From Planctomycetaceae bacterium (GTDB lineage: Bacteria; Planctomycetota; Planctomycetia; Pirellulales; Pirellulaceae): a stretch of 64,000 nt of DNA. The position numbers and the translations under genes are program-made. Position 1 is the first letter of the stretch, and each line of letters opens with the position of its first letter. The notes beneath the pieces are model-generated. The model was not told where the DNA came from. It was given only the letters and a program-made list of their open reading frames with translations, and did not search any database. Location of the stretch: assembly GCA_020638975.1 (NCBI GenBank), contig JACKHN010000029.1, forward strand, positions 1 through 64,000. The letters run 5' to 3'. Below, in pieces: positions 1-7,932 of the stretch.

Positions 1-1533
1 CAACTGCGGCTTCAGTGGCGTTGTCCCGTCGGCTTTGTCGACCGGTTGGAGAGCGTTGTGCTGCTCCAGCGATGCGATCAGGCCCTGCATCATGTGGCGG
101 AGCTGATCAGGTTTCGATGTAGCGAGGTTATTCGACTCAAACGGATCAGCCGCGAGATTATAGAGTTGATAGTGCGAACCTTCGGACGCTTCGGACGGGA
201 AGTAGTGATAGATGACCTTCCAGTCGCCGTCGCGGTAGACGGTGAAGTAGTCGCTGCGATGCGGCGAGTGCGGATAGTGCATCAAGAAGGTTTCGTCACG
301 AGACTCGTCCGGTTTGCCGGCGAGCAGCGTGTCGAGTCGCAAGCCATCGACGATGTGCTGCTTTGGCGATTCGGCATTCGCGATCGCGAGAATGGTCGGA
401 AATAGATCCTGAACGGCAGCTTGCTGGGTCTGTAGTGATCCGGCGATGATGGGCAGACGTTGTTGATGCGAGTTGGCGGCATTCGGCTTGCCCCAAGCCG
501 CAATAAACGGCACGCGCATGCCGCCCTCATAGTGGGCCCCCTTCTTGCCACGCAGCGGCGCGGCGCAAGCGACCTCGTGCTGGTGGCCTAGCGGCGCATC
601 GGAACCATTGTCGCCGAGAAAGAAAATGATGGTATTGTCAGCTACGCCGAGTTCGTTGAGATGATCCAGCACGTCGCCCAGCGACTTGTCCATGCCTTCG
701 ATCAATGTCGCAAAGGCTTGGGCCGCGGTCGGTTTGCCGGAGTCCTTGTAGTTCCCTGCGAAGCGCGGATCGGACTCGAACGGAGCGTGAACCGCGTAGT
801 GTGCCATGTAGAGGTAAAACGGCTTGCCCTCTTTGACCGCAGTGGTGAGATGCACCTTCGTCTCGATCGTTAATGCTTCAGTCAAAAAGGTTTCCGTGCC
901 GTGGTATTTGTCGAGGTGCGGGACGGCGTGGGACGATCGCTTGGTGCCGAGGCCGTAGTTTTTGGAGCCGTAATAGCTTCCGGGGGCACCGAATGAGGCA
1001 CCGCCGACATTGACTTCAAAGCCCAGATTCTGTGGCTCGGCGCCTTCGAACTCGCGAGCTCCGAAGTGGCCTTTGCCAACGTGAATCGTGCGATAGCCGG
1101 CTCCCTGCAACAGGCGAGGCAGAGTCACGTCGCTGGACTTTAGGCCTTCCCAATTCCACGCCGGCGGACCGAAAGGGCCACGGTTGTTGTTCTCGGGATT
1201 GATCCAGTTCGTGGTGTGATGTCGCGCCGCGTTTTGGCCCGTCATGATGCAGTTGCGAGTTGGCGAACACACGCTCATGGCATAGAAGTTGTTGAAGCGA
1301 ACTCCTTGCGCGGCAAGCCGTTCCATATTTGGCGTACGGTAGTAATCATTGAGCGGGTATCGCTTTGGTTCGCCATCATCGCCGGTGAGGAATGGAAGCG
1401 AGGTATCCATGACTCCCATGTCGTCCACAAGAAAGACAACAATGTTCGGCGGCTCGGCACCAGGAGCATTCAAGCTCAAGCAGCTTAGTGCGACGGTTAC
1501 GAGGGCGATTCGTTTGATAGTCGCAAGCATCAT
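1..1533 (-). CDS. Secreted sulfatase (arylsulfatase A-like), 3' end beyond window
   Basis: An open frame enters from the left edge on the minus strand and starts at tandem ATG codons (1533 and 1530). The first ~26 residues form a signal peptide ending in a small-residue stretch before the mature start PPNIVVFLVDDMG, the sulfatase metal-binding opening with paired Asp at about 37-38. The formylglycine motif C-S-P-T-R is intact, with Cys at about residue 89, so the enzyme should be activatable by a formylglycine-generating enzyme. Further in are the family landmarks GDNGSDAP and a GGMRVPFIA stretch. Sulfatases hydrolyse sulfate esters, here probably of polysaccharides outside the cytoplasm; the substrate cannot be read from sequence. 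It lies 106 bp downstream of the aldolase on the same strand and may be cotranscribed. About 511 codons are visible and no stop is reached. Confidence 0.93.
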   Translation of the reverse strand, partial: MMLATIKRIALVTVALSCLSLNAPGAEPPNIVVFLVDDMGVMDTSLPFLTGDDGEPKRYPLNDYYRTPNMERLAAQGVRFNNFYAMSVCSPTRNCIMTGQNAARHHTTNWINPENNNRGPFGPPAWNWEGLKSSDVTLPRLLQGAGYRTIHVGKGHFGAREFEGAEPQNLGFEVNVGGASFGAPGSYYGSKNYGLGTKRSSHAVPHLDKYHGTETFLTEALTIETKVHLTTAVKEGKPFYLYMAHYAVHAPFESDPRFAGNYKDSGKPTAAQAFATLIEGMDKSLGDVLDHLNELGVADNTIIFFLGDNGSDAPLGHQHEVACAAPLRGKKGAHYEGGMRVPFIAAWGKPNAANSHQQRLPIIAGSLQTQQAAVQDLFPTILAIANAESPKQHIVDGLRLDTLLAGKPDESRDETFLMHYPHSPHRSDYFTVYRDGDWKVIYHYFPSEASEGSHYQLYNLAADPFESNNLATSKPDQLRHMMQGLIASLEQHNALQPVDKADGTTPLKPQL

Positions 1534-1639
1534 CGGCGTTTCTCCCAGGTCGGTAGGTCGTCGGAACAGAGGCCATTGTAACCACAGCCATCGGCCAGAT
1601 TCGACGGGGGCTGCGCAGATCGCATCCATGGGTTATCGA

Positions 1640-2410
1640 TTAAGTCCCATAGACTTGATCCAATTCCGACGAACACTGCTGCAATGCGTTCATGAGAGCC
1701 CGGAATTCTCCGCCAAAGGCAATCAGTTGAGCGCCTTTGGCGTGAAGTTCCTGGACCCTCTCCGCCGATGCGGCCGGGCATCCCCAAGCTTTGCCATGCC
1801 GTTTCGCGACCGCGGCAACCGTCTCGATCGCCGCGTCTAAGGTGAGATCCGTATCCGTCCGCTTAATCCGCAGCCCTAAGTCACCTGGCCCAATGAACAA
1901 CCCGTCGACGCCTTCGACCGCAGCGATCTCGTCGACGTTCGCTACGGCCTCCGGCGTCTCAATCTGAACGACGAGAAACGTCTCTCGATTCGCTTCATCG
2001 ATAAAGTCATCACCGCCGGCGAGAATGAAGTCGCTGTCCAACCCAGCACCGTCCAAGCCGCGGTCGCCGAGCGGTGGGAACTTGACGGCGTTGACTAACA
2101 TGCGAGCCTTCTCTGCCGTCGAGACATGAGGAATCATCAAGCCGCTCGCTCCATCCTCCAGGTAACGATACAGCCGAGTCTTCTCCAGCGTCGGAGCGCG
2201 CAGCATGCAATCGATGTCGAAGAGATGAAAGTAGGTCAGCAGTGCCTGGACCTCACGATCGCTCATTGCGCGATGCTCCAAGTCGAGCCAAATGCAATCG
2301 TATCGATAGTGTGCGGCAAGTCGGATGTAAGCCGGAATGAAGTGCCCAAGGGAACAAATCCGCACGGGCTCGCCGGCGCGCAGTTTCGCGCATGTGTTAC
2401 TTTTTCGCAC
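1640..2410 (-). CDS. HpcH/HpaI-family aldolase (2-oxo-acid aldolase / citrate lyase beta-like)
   Basis: A 256-residue TIM-barrel class II aldolase of the HpcH/HpaI type, which reversibly cleaves 4-hydroxy-2-oxo acids to pyruvate or oxaloacetate plus an aldehyde. The metal-site Glu is in VQIETPEAV, followed by the family segment VEGVDGLFIGPGDLG. The WLDLEHRAM region near the N-terminus corresponds to the usual conserved D-x-E-H segment. Start is GTG at 2410 with AGGA a few bases upstream; no ATG fits the conserved N-terminus better. Length is normal for the family (about 250-270). Whether it acts on hydroxyheptenedioate, 2-keto-3-deoxy-sugar acids or another substrate cannot be decided here. 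The sulfatase follows on the same strand, which would fit sugar-acid catabolism, but that is inference. Confidence 0.88.
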   Translation of the reverse strand: MRKSNTCAKLRAGEPVRICSLGHFIPAYIRLAAHYRYDCIWLDLEHRAMSDREVQALLTYFHLFDIDCMLRAPTLEKTRLYRYLEDGASGLMIPHVSTAEKARMLVNAVKFPPLGDRGLDGAGLDSDFILAGGDDFIDEANRETFLVVQIETPEAVANVDEIAAVEGVDGLFIGPGDLGLRIKRTDTDLTLDAAIETVAAVAKRHGKAWGCPAASAERVQELHAKGAQLIAFGGEFRALMNALQQCSSELDQVYGT

Positions 2411-2533
2411 AGTGATTCCTATCCGTTTGGTGAAAGTGGCTAAGGGTAGCGATTGTAAACCCTAAACCTCGAAATTGCTGCCGGGGCACCCACAAGGACA
2501 AGGCTTTTCAGCTTTTCAATTTGTAAGGGATTC

Positions 2534-2602
2534 GTACAACGGCTCTCCGAAGCCGTCGAGCAACGAATTACTGAGTTCGACAGCTTCGGAGAGCCGTCGT
2601 AC
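2534..2602. repeat. Palindromic intergenic repeat, family 1 copy a
   Basis: A 69-bp imperfect inverted repeat with arms of about 24 bp. The left arm begins GTACAACGGCTCTCCGAAGC and the right arm ends GGAGAGCCGTCGTAC. Same family as the copies at 2685 and 11759. This copy differs in the arm core (GCTCTCCGAAGC instead of CCCTCCGAGGC), but both arms changed together, so pairing is preserved. It sits in the 500-bp gene-free interval between the aldolase and the desaturase, where I see nothing else besides the second copy. Confidence 0.8.
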
Positions 2603-2684
2603 AAATTGTGCAGATTGAACAAAACGAAAGCCTTGCCCACAAGGAGCCGCGTTATACCGCTCGCTGATGACGTTGATGCTTCCC

Positions 2685-2743
2685 GTACGACGGCCCTCCG
2701 AGGCCGCCGCGAGGCAGTCGACGGCCTCGGAGGGCCGTCGTAC
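2685..2743. repeat. Palindromic intergenic repeat, family 1 copy b
   Basis: A 59-bp inverted repeat, GTACGACGGCCCTCCGAGGC on the left and its near-perfect complement on the right, with a short GC-rich centre. Second copy within 90 bp of copy a and in the same gene gap. The palindrome would form a very stable hairpin in DNA or RNA, but no T-run follows on either strand, so it is not a classical intrinsic terminator. Confidence 0.82.
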
Positions 2744-2910
2744 GTGTTTTGCAAAAGTGCCATTGCCAACCGCGAGCGATATATTGGATTGAATCAACCT
2801 CGCAACGAACTCCAGATTTCACTATAGAACGATAAGTTCGTGGACAGGCCGTGGAATTGAGATCAGAATGGGATGTGCTGCGATTCACTTGTATGATTGA
2901 AAGCTAAGCG

Positions 2911-3888
2911 ATGACTGACGGAACTATCGGTTTGACAACGGTCGAAGACGAACCATCCACGCCTACGAAACTGAATCGGCCTCCCACGGTCACTCGCGAG
3001 TTTTTCTGGTCTTATGTGGGCGGATTCATTGCGCTGCACCTGCTCGCTTTGCTGGCATTCGTACCATGGTTCTTCAGTTGGACAGGTGTGATAGCTGTCT
3101 TCGTGGGCAACTACGTTTTCGGGTCGCTCGGAATCAACTTGGCTTATCACCGATTGCTCACGCACCGCGGACTAGTTGTGCCCAAATGGCTGGAACACAC
3201 ACTCGCCCTATGCGGTGTCTGTTGCCTCCAGGATGCGCCGGCTCGTTGGGTGGCGATTCACCGCATGCACCATCAACATTCGGACCACGAACCCGACCCG
3301 CACAGCCCGCTTGTCACTTTCTTTTGGGGACATATGGGCTGGCTCATTTATCAGAACAAGTACTTCGGCACGGCAGACTTTTATGATCGCTATGCCCGAG
3401 ACATTCTAAAGGATCCGTTTTACTATCGGTTGGAGCGGAACTTTATGTACTGGTGGGTCTACGTGGCTCATGCCGTCTTGTTCTATTTAGGCGGGTTTGG
3501 TGTTGGCTGGTGGATGTCGGGCAATGTCGCAGGAGGCGTTCAATTTGGGGCCAGCATGCTGGTGTGGGGCGTCTTCGTTCGCACGGTCTATGTCTGGCAC
3601 ATCACTTGGGCGGTCAACTCGGTCACTCATCTCTGGGGCTATAAAAACTACGAGGTCTCGGATCAGAGCCGCAATAACTGGATCATTGGCTTTACCAATA
3701 ATGGCGAAGGCTGGCACAACAACCATCACGCCTATCCTCGTTGTGCAGCACACGGTCATAAGTGGTGGGAGCTAGATCTCACCTACACATTTATCCGGTT
3801 TCTCGAAATGGTCGGGCTTGCGAAGAACGTCATGCACCCAACACCCGAGAACCTGAAAACCGATTCGCGACGGGCTGGCGAAGCGTAA
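2911..3888 (+). CDS. Membrane fatty-acid desaturase (acyl-CoA/lipid delta-9 type)
   Basis: A 325-residue integral membrane di-iron desaturase. The three histidine boxes are all present: HRLLTH at about 80-85, HRMHH at about 117-121 and HNNHH at about 269-273. Hydrophobic segments around 35-75 and 150-210 match the four-helix topology of the stearoyl-CoA desaturase/DesC group. It would introduce a cis double bond, probably delta-9, into saturated acyl chains using O2 and an electron donor, adjusting membrane fluidity. Start is ATG at 2911 with only a weak ribosome site. It is convergent with the YheT-like hydrolase (23 bp apart). Regioselectivity is inferred from family. Confidence 0.92.
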   Translation: MTDGTIGLTTVEDEPSTPTKLNRPPTVTREFFWSYVGGFIALHLLALLAFVPWFFSWTGVIAVFVGNYVFGSLGINLAYHRLLTHRGLVVPKWLEHTLALCGVCCLQDAPARWVAIHRMHHQHSDHEPDPHSPLVTFFWGHMGWLIYQNKYFGTADFYDRYARDILKDPFYYRLERNFMYWWVYVAHAVLFYLGGFGVGWWMSGNVAGGVQFGASMLVWGVFVRTVYVWHITWAVNSVTHLWGYKNYEVSDQSRNNWIIGFTNNGEGWHNNHHAYPRCAAHGHKWWELDLTYTFIRFLEMVGLAKNVMHPTPENLKTDSRRAGEA

Positions 3889-3911
3889 TCTCGTCGCTTC
3901 CGCCATGCGGT

Positions 3912-4934
3912 CTACGCCGCCATGTTAGCAGATGCGGCTCGGTCGGCGGTGATGTAATCCACGATCCGCCAGTCCAACCAGCGTCGATCCGCATCGATGC
4001 CTCGCCGACCGATGAATCCCAAGTGACCGCCGTGATCGGTGACATGCAGCTTGATCGAACGTTGCGACTCAATTCGTTCGAACAGTTCTACCGGCACCAA
4101 CGGGTCGTCACGAGAAGCGATTAGAAGTGTGGGCACGCGAATCTCAGAGACGACATGACAGGCGCTGGTCTCTGCATAGAAATCATCAACCGTTTCGAAT
4201 CCCCACATGGCAGCCGTATACCAAGTGTCGAAATCTCGCTGGCCGCGCGGTCGGAAGCCTTCGCTGACATACGGCGCATTCTCGATTAACGCTTCCGATC
4301 GCAGCAAGTGGCGGTAATGGGAACGTGCGATATAGCGGTCGTAGAAGCGGGCAGCGCCTGTCGAGAATCGTCCTACACACAGCCCAAGATCGATGGGCGG
4401 GCTAATGGCAACTAGCCGGGTAAGTTGCGATGGGAGATTGTGCGCCGCTTCGCCAGCCAACTTGAGCGTAGTGTTTCCACCTATCGAAAATCCCACGAGA
4501 CTGATTGGCGACGCTGGACAGATCGAAGCAACACGTTCGAGCGAAGTAAGCAGGTCGTCCGAACAACCAGCGTGATAGGGCATGCGCGAGAGACCTTCTC
4601 CTGCTCCGCAAGCACGCATGTCCATGCGAAACGTCCGCACTCCCGCTTCGTTCAGTCGTTTTGCGGCGTAAACCATGTACGGGCTTTGATGAGTGCCTGT
4701 AAGCCCGTGGAGCAAGAGCGCTGTCGGCGCTGTCGGCTGCCAGTCGTCGGGCTGATCATCATGCAAAAATGTGCTGCCCCCGCCTGGGAGAAGCACATGA
4801 TGAGGCACGGCTCGATCATCGCGGGTATTGCGATGGAGAAGGATGCCGGCGATTGTTTGCAGGTGCCGGTTGCCAAGCAACCGATGTGGTTTGAAAGGCG
4901 GAAATCGATCGACAATGTCGTTTAACCTGTCAAT
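3912..4934 (-). CDS. YheT-family alpha/beta hydrolase (probable AUU start)
   Basis: An alpha/beta hydrolase of the YheT/ABHD1-3 group. The family N-terminal motif GNRHLQTI is present, followed by the oxyanion region LLHGLTG, the nucleophile elbow GFSIGGN, the acid in ASRDDP and the base in DHGGHLGF. No ATG/GTG precedes GNRHLQTI, and the first conventional codon (TTG at 4880) would cut into the conserved head. The open frame continues upstream to a stop, and within it ATT at 4934 lies 7 nt after GGAG (4945-4942), adding DRLNDIVDRFPPFKPHR, which resembles the family's usual leader. I therefore place the start at ATT 4934; the conservative alternative is 4880. Substrate unknown; family members are carboxylesterase-like. 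Confidence 0.85.
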   Translation of the reverse strand: MDRLNDIVDRFPPFKPHRLLGNRHLQTIAGILLHRNTRDDRAVPHHVLLPGGGSTFLHDDQPDDWQPTAPTALLLHGLTGTHQSPYMVYAAKRLNEAGVRTFRMDMRACGAGEGLSRMPYHAGCSDDLLTSLERVASICPASPISLVGFSIGGNTTLKLAGEAAHNLPSQLTRLVAISPPIDLGLCVGRFSTGAARFYDRYIARSHYRHLLRSEALIENAPYVSEGFRPRGQRDFDTWYTAAMWGFETVDDFYAETSACHVVSEIRVPTLLIASRDDPLVPVELFERIESQRSIKLHVTDHGGHLGFIGRRGIDADRRWLDWRIVDYITADRAASANMAA

Positions 4935-4990
4935 CGTGATGCTCCTTCAACACACCACTGCGGGGTCCAAGCCTGCCGCAGTAAACGTCA

Positions 4991-5014
4991 AAACCCTCGG
5001 AATTCCGAGGGTTT
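4991..5014 (-). terminator. Intrinsic terminator of tRNA-Cys
   Basis: A perfect palindrome with a 10-bp stem and AATT loop (AAACCCTCGG/CCGAGGGTTT), ending in TTTT on the minus strand, 33 nt downstream of the tRNA 3' end and before the hydrolase start. Confidence 0.75.
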
Positions 5015-5046
5015 CATAGTGCCCAGCGAGATGCATGGAAGTAAAG

Positions 5047-5120
5047 AGGCGCCGATCGGATTCGAACCGATGAATAACGGATTTGCAATCCGCTCCCTTA
5101 AACCACTTGGGCACGGCGCC
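5047..5120 (-). tRNA. tRNA-Cys (GCA)
   Basis: The minus strand folds as a complete cloverleaf. The 7-bp acceptor stem is GGCGCCG/CGGCGCC. The anticodon loop TTGCAAA, closed by GCGGA/TCCG(T), gives anticodon GCA. The T arm carries GGTTCGAATCC. The discriminator base is U73, as expected for tRNA-Cys. CCA is not encoded. A good promoter lies just upstream and a terminator follows, so it is a single-gene unit. No integration-site duplication or mobile gene is visible nearby. Confidence 0.95.
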
Positions 5121-5130
5121 AGAAGCCGTC

Positions 5131-5159
5131 AAGTTAGGGAAAGTGTCCGGTAGGGTCAA
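5131..5159 (-). promoter_or_regulatory. Sigma-70-type promoter of tRNA-Cys
   Basis: On the minus strand, TTGACC (5159-5154), a 17-nt spacer and TAACTT (5136-5131). The predicted transcription start near 5125 is about 5 nt before the mature tRNA 5' end. The 5160-5486 interval beyond it shows nothing else I can support. Confidence 0.6.
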
Positions 5160-5486
5160 GAGGAATAGGTAAGGTGTTGGGTTCGTCGGAATTGTGGGGA
5201 TTGCGAACGAGCGACCGATCGGGAAGCATGCTATCCCCAGGTGTACCGAATCAGCACAGCGCACACATTGCCTAGCCATGACATGCCGTTGTCGCCACCT
5301 CGGAATGAAGAAACGGTCGGGGCCGATTCGATGCGTAGTACCAGCAAGACTTGGCTTCGAGTCGGCAACAACTAGCGACTCGAAAACATTACTTCGTTTA
5401 CTCGCTGTTTTTGGTTGACAGCCGATCTGGGTGGCAGCAACCAACAGAAGGAACGACCTACCGTTGTGGCAGGAAAGGAAACCTGG

Positions 5487-5819
5487 ATGAGACTGTTTCA
5501 ATTAATCAAGCAACGTTGGCTCTCGCAAAACACGCTTCCGCAGATTGCCGACGAGATCGCCGATCGGTGCGTCGAGGCGGTATGGCAGCGAGTCGAGTAT
5601 CAAATTGGAACGCTCGCCCCGGCCGAAGCCCGCGGATATATCCGGGCTCGGGGAGTTGCTGTCGTTCAGCCAGAGCTGGTTGTGCTGTCGGCCCGTCATG
5701 AGGTTCGTGAGCACCTACGCCCACAACTACACGCGCTGGCCCTGGAAGCGATCATTCAACGCGTTCAGAGTCGGATTTCGGCACGAACTGCCCGGCGTCC
5801 GATGCGACGAGCTGCCTGA
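5487..5819 (+). CDS. Small conserved-type hypothetical protein
   Basis: A 110-residue basic cytoplasmic protein. The ATG at 5487 follows AGGAAAGGA by 8 nt and is preferred over the longer frame opening at 5415. No signal peptide, membrane segment or known catalytic motif is visible. The N-terminal half is helical and ends in an ARGYIRARGVAVV segment; the C-terminus is Arg-rich. I do not recognise a family with confidence; the ARGYIRARG pattern recalls uncharacterised planctomycete proteins. An 8-bp inverted repeat (CCAAGATC/GATCTTGG, 5858-5888) follows the stop without a T-run. The similarly small gene at 6033 lies downstream on the same strand. Confidence 0.65.
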   Translation: MRLFQLIKQRWLSQNTLPQIADEIADRCVEAVWQRVEYQIGTLAPAEARGYIRARGVAVVQPELVVLSARHEVREHLRPQLHALALEAIIQRVQSRISARTARRPMRRAA

Positions 5820-6032
5820 CCCGGAAACTGGCCACGCCGAGGAGTTTGCAAAATTCGCCAAGATCTTGCGAACAAAGCAGGATCTTGGTGCGTCTAAGAA
5901 CTCGAAGGGCGGCCAATCGTCGACCGTCAGGATCAACAGCGGCATGAGGGATCGCCGCCATGTCAACCGCAAGGAAAGCCGCATGCCAATCGAGTCATGC
6001 GTCTGCGGATGCAATGGAACGGAGATCACATC

Positions 6033-6239
6033 ATGCCTCAAGGCAAATCCACTGGCAGAAAACTCGTCTTGGTTGATCACGCAGGGCTAGGACGCGTAAA
6101 CGTCGACATGGAGGCCTTCTTCGAGTTCAGCTTTTGGATGGCGGAGGAGTTGGAAGACTTAGTCGCCAAGTGGGCTCCAGTCGCCGCCCCCAATGCTTCT
6201 CGGAATAAGGAACGCGACCTAGACAGCACGCGCAGCTGA
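6033..6239 (+). CDS. Small conserved-type protein with FxFWMAEEL motif
   Basis: A 68-residue protein starting at ATG 6033, 8 nt after GGAG; the longer frame from 5997 has no such site. The core is KLVLVDHAGLGRVNVDMEAF followed by FEFSFWMAEELEDL, an aromatic and acidic amphipathic stretch. I recall similar very short proteins of unknown function in planctomycetes, but cannot verify that here. No signal sequence or metal ligands. It shares strand with the 5487 gene, separated by 213 bp that contain only a small inverted repeat. Function unknown. Confidence 0.65.
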   Translation: MPQGKSTGRKLVLVDHAGLGRVNVDMEAFFEFSFWMAEELEDLVAKWAPVAAPNASRNKERDLDSTRS

Positions 6240-6261
6240 GTGCCGTAAACGACTGCACCCA

Positions 6262-6444
6262 TCACGATCGGGCTGCAACTCTTCTACGGAGGGCATCACA
6301 CAGGGCAGCAAACACGCCCTGCCAATCACTGGCCGTTTCTTGACGAAAGAGCCGCGTCGTTGGATTCCAAGGTGAGTCGGATCGCTCACGCATCCATCGC
6401 CGGTCTGCTGCATAATCGGAGATGTATTGCCCCGAGTTCGCCAA
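6262..6444 (-). pseudogene. C-terminal remnant of a TPR/glycosyltransferase-type protein
   Basis: A 60-codon minus-strand frame whose product contains the pattern D-x-x-x-x-R-R-W-M...SDSPWNPTTRLFRQ...DWQGVF. It matches my recollection of the conserved tail (SPWYPxxRLFRQ...GDW..V) of large TPR-containing glycosyltransferases. Upstream the frame closes at once and nothing of the expected long N-terminal part is visible up to the response regulator. It is best read as the stump of a deleted gene. The rest of 6240-6505 shows nothing else. Confidence 0.4.
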
Positions 6445-6505
6445 GAACTACGGATTGAGAGGGCTGCTCAGCTAGCGAGACACGATTCCAGCTCAAGCTC
6501 GCTAA

Positions 6506-6898
6506 CTAGCAGGAAGCCGCTAACCGGTGATACTCAGCCAGTGCCGCGTCCAGATGAGCAGCTAGTTGGTGCGGCAGGCATGGCTTGGGGATGAATCGCA
6601 AGAGGAGATCCTCTTGCAGAGCCTGCTCAATGTGCTCATCGTGCAGACTGCCTGACAACATCAGGCGGATCATCGAGGGTTGGCATTCGCGACATCGCCG
6701 CAAAAACTCCAGCCCATCCATGCCCGGCATGTCGCGATCCGATACGACGACTTCAAATGGACCTTCGCTCCGAAGCATCTCCAGGGCCTGGCGACTACTG
6801 CTTGCCGCTTCGATTTTGCATCCGATTCGCTTTTGCAGCGCCTTCAATGCCAGCAGCACGAACTGATCATCATCAACAACGAGTACTCGACCTGTCAT
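6506..6898 (-). CDS. Single-domain response regulator (CheY-like)
   Basis: A 130-residue receiver domain with no output domain. Acidic pocket residues are in VVDDDQ (about 8-11), the phospho-acceptor is Asp54 in VVSDRDMPGMDG, the conserved Ser is in LMLSGS and the conserved Lys is in RFIPKPC. It is phosphorylated by an unidentified histidine kinase; no kinase gene is in the window, so it is an orphan. As a stand-alone receiver it probably acts by protein contact or as a phosphorelay intermediate. The 6899-7103 interval upstream is featureless. Confidence 0.92.
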   Translation of the reverse strand: MTGRVLVVDDDQFVLLALKALQKRIGCKIEAASSSRQALEMLRSEGPFEVVVSDRDMPGMDGLEFLRRCRECQPSMIRLMLSGSLHDEHIEQALQEDLLLRFIPKPCLPHQLAAHLDAALAEYHRLAASC

Positions 6899-7103
6899 AT
6901 TACGACCATTGCCCCCGAGCTAACCTATGCCTAATCACTCGTAGCATATGCCAAGAAACACTCGTCCGATTTGCGGTTGTGATACTTCCGTGTAGTGATT
7001 CCGACCAACTCCGGAATCTCGTATCGATCATGAGGATTATTCCGACACGCGTCCTCAACACGCCCTTCAGTGAACAACCGTTCTGGAGGAGGAAGAAGCT
7101 TCG

Positions 7104-7889
7104 TCACCAACTGAGCACAATCGCATCCGCGATGCTGGCCTCAATTTCGTTCGCAGCATGGCCATCGACGATTGCGAGTTCTAAGTATCCCCGTGAGCCA
7201 ACCAATGCAATCAGTGCGCCACCGGGATGCTGGCCATAGGTCTGACTGACTCCGGCGACTTCGCGTTGCCTATGACGAACGACAATTTCAGTGGTCGGGA
7301 TCTTCCGGAGATGCTCCAAGCCAATATCGGTGATCAGGTTTCCGAAACGATCAATATTGATGATCTCACCCGTCAGTTGGCGTTCTCCAAATTGTGGGCT
7401 TGAACTGTTGAGAAGTGCCAAGTTCGTCGCGACGGGGCCCATCCTGCTGAGTGCAACACCGAGGCTTAAGTGCGCGGCGACAGGTGCCAAGATATCGCGG
7501 CCATGAAACGTATTGCTAACGTTTGCACGCCAGAAGGTGCGATCTTGCACTTCGACAACTTCGCTGCTCGCTGAGGCTTCGAGCACGCGACTGATCAGTC
7601 CATTGTCTGGCAGTACGAACAACCGTTCATCGCACTTCGCCACGATGATCCGACGGCTTGTGCCGACCCCTGGGTCAACCACCGCCACGTGAATCGAACC
7701 GGTGGGAAACGACTCCCACATCTCGCCCAGCGCTACCGCACCACGTCGGATGTCTTGAGGGGGAATCTCGTGCGTGATATCCACGATCGTCGCGGCAGGA
7801 TTGATCGACAGAATGGCACCCTTCATCTGTGCGACGTAGGTATCGGTGTTCCCGAAGTCAGTCGTCAACGTGATGATTGCAGGCGGCAT
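7104..7889 (-). CDS. SAM hydrolase (adenosine-forming), DUF62 family
   Basis: A homologue of the S-adenosyl-L-methionine hydroxide adenosyltransferase family, which splits SAM to adenosine and methionine. Landmarks are the N-terminal ITLTTDFGNTDTYVAQMKG, the VDPGVGT loop, the PDNGL segment, FHGRDI and IINIDRFGNLITDI. The length (262 aa) is usual. ATG 7889 is preferred over TTG 7904 because the conserved fold begins right after it. It closes the rpmB-gatC-gatA-gatB row, 43 bp after gatB. Its physiological role, possibly SAM homeostasis, is not settled for the family. Confidence 0.9.
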   Translation of the reverse strand: MPPAIITLTTDFGNTDTYVAQMKGAILSINPAATIVDITHEIPPQDIRRGAVALGEMWESFPTGSIHVAVVDPGVGTSRRIIVAKCDERLFVLPDNGLISRVLEASASSEVVEVQDRTFWRANVSNTFHGRDILAPVAAHLSLGVALSRMGPVATNLALLNSSSPQFGERQLTGEIINIDRFGNLITDIGLEHLRKIPTTEIVVRHRQREVAGVSQTYGQHPGGALIALVGSRGYLELAIVDGHAANEIEASIADAIVLSW

Positions 7890-7932
7890 GGTGACAGAGT
7901 ACAAGTTTCGAGACGTGGCCCAAGTCTCTAGA

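Noticed and set aside
4947..5501. 184-residue minus-strand frame across the tRNA region.
   Set aside because: It runs straight through a perfect tRNA-Cys, its terminator and its promoter, and has no protein-like features.
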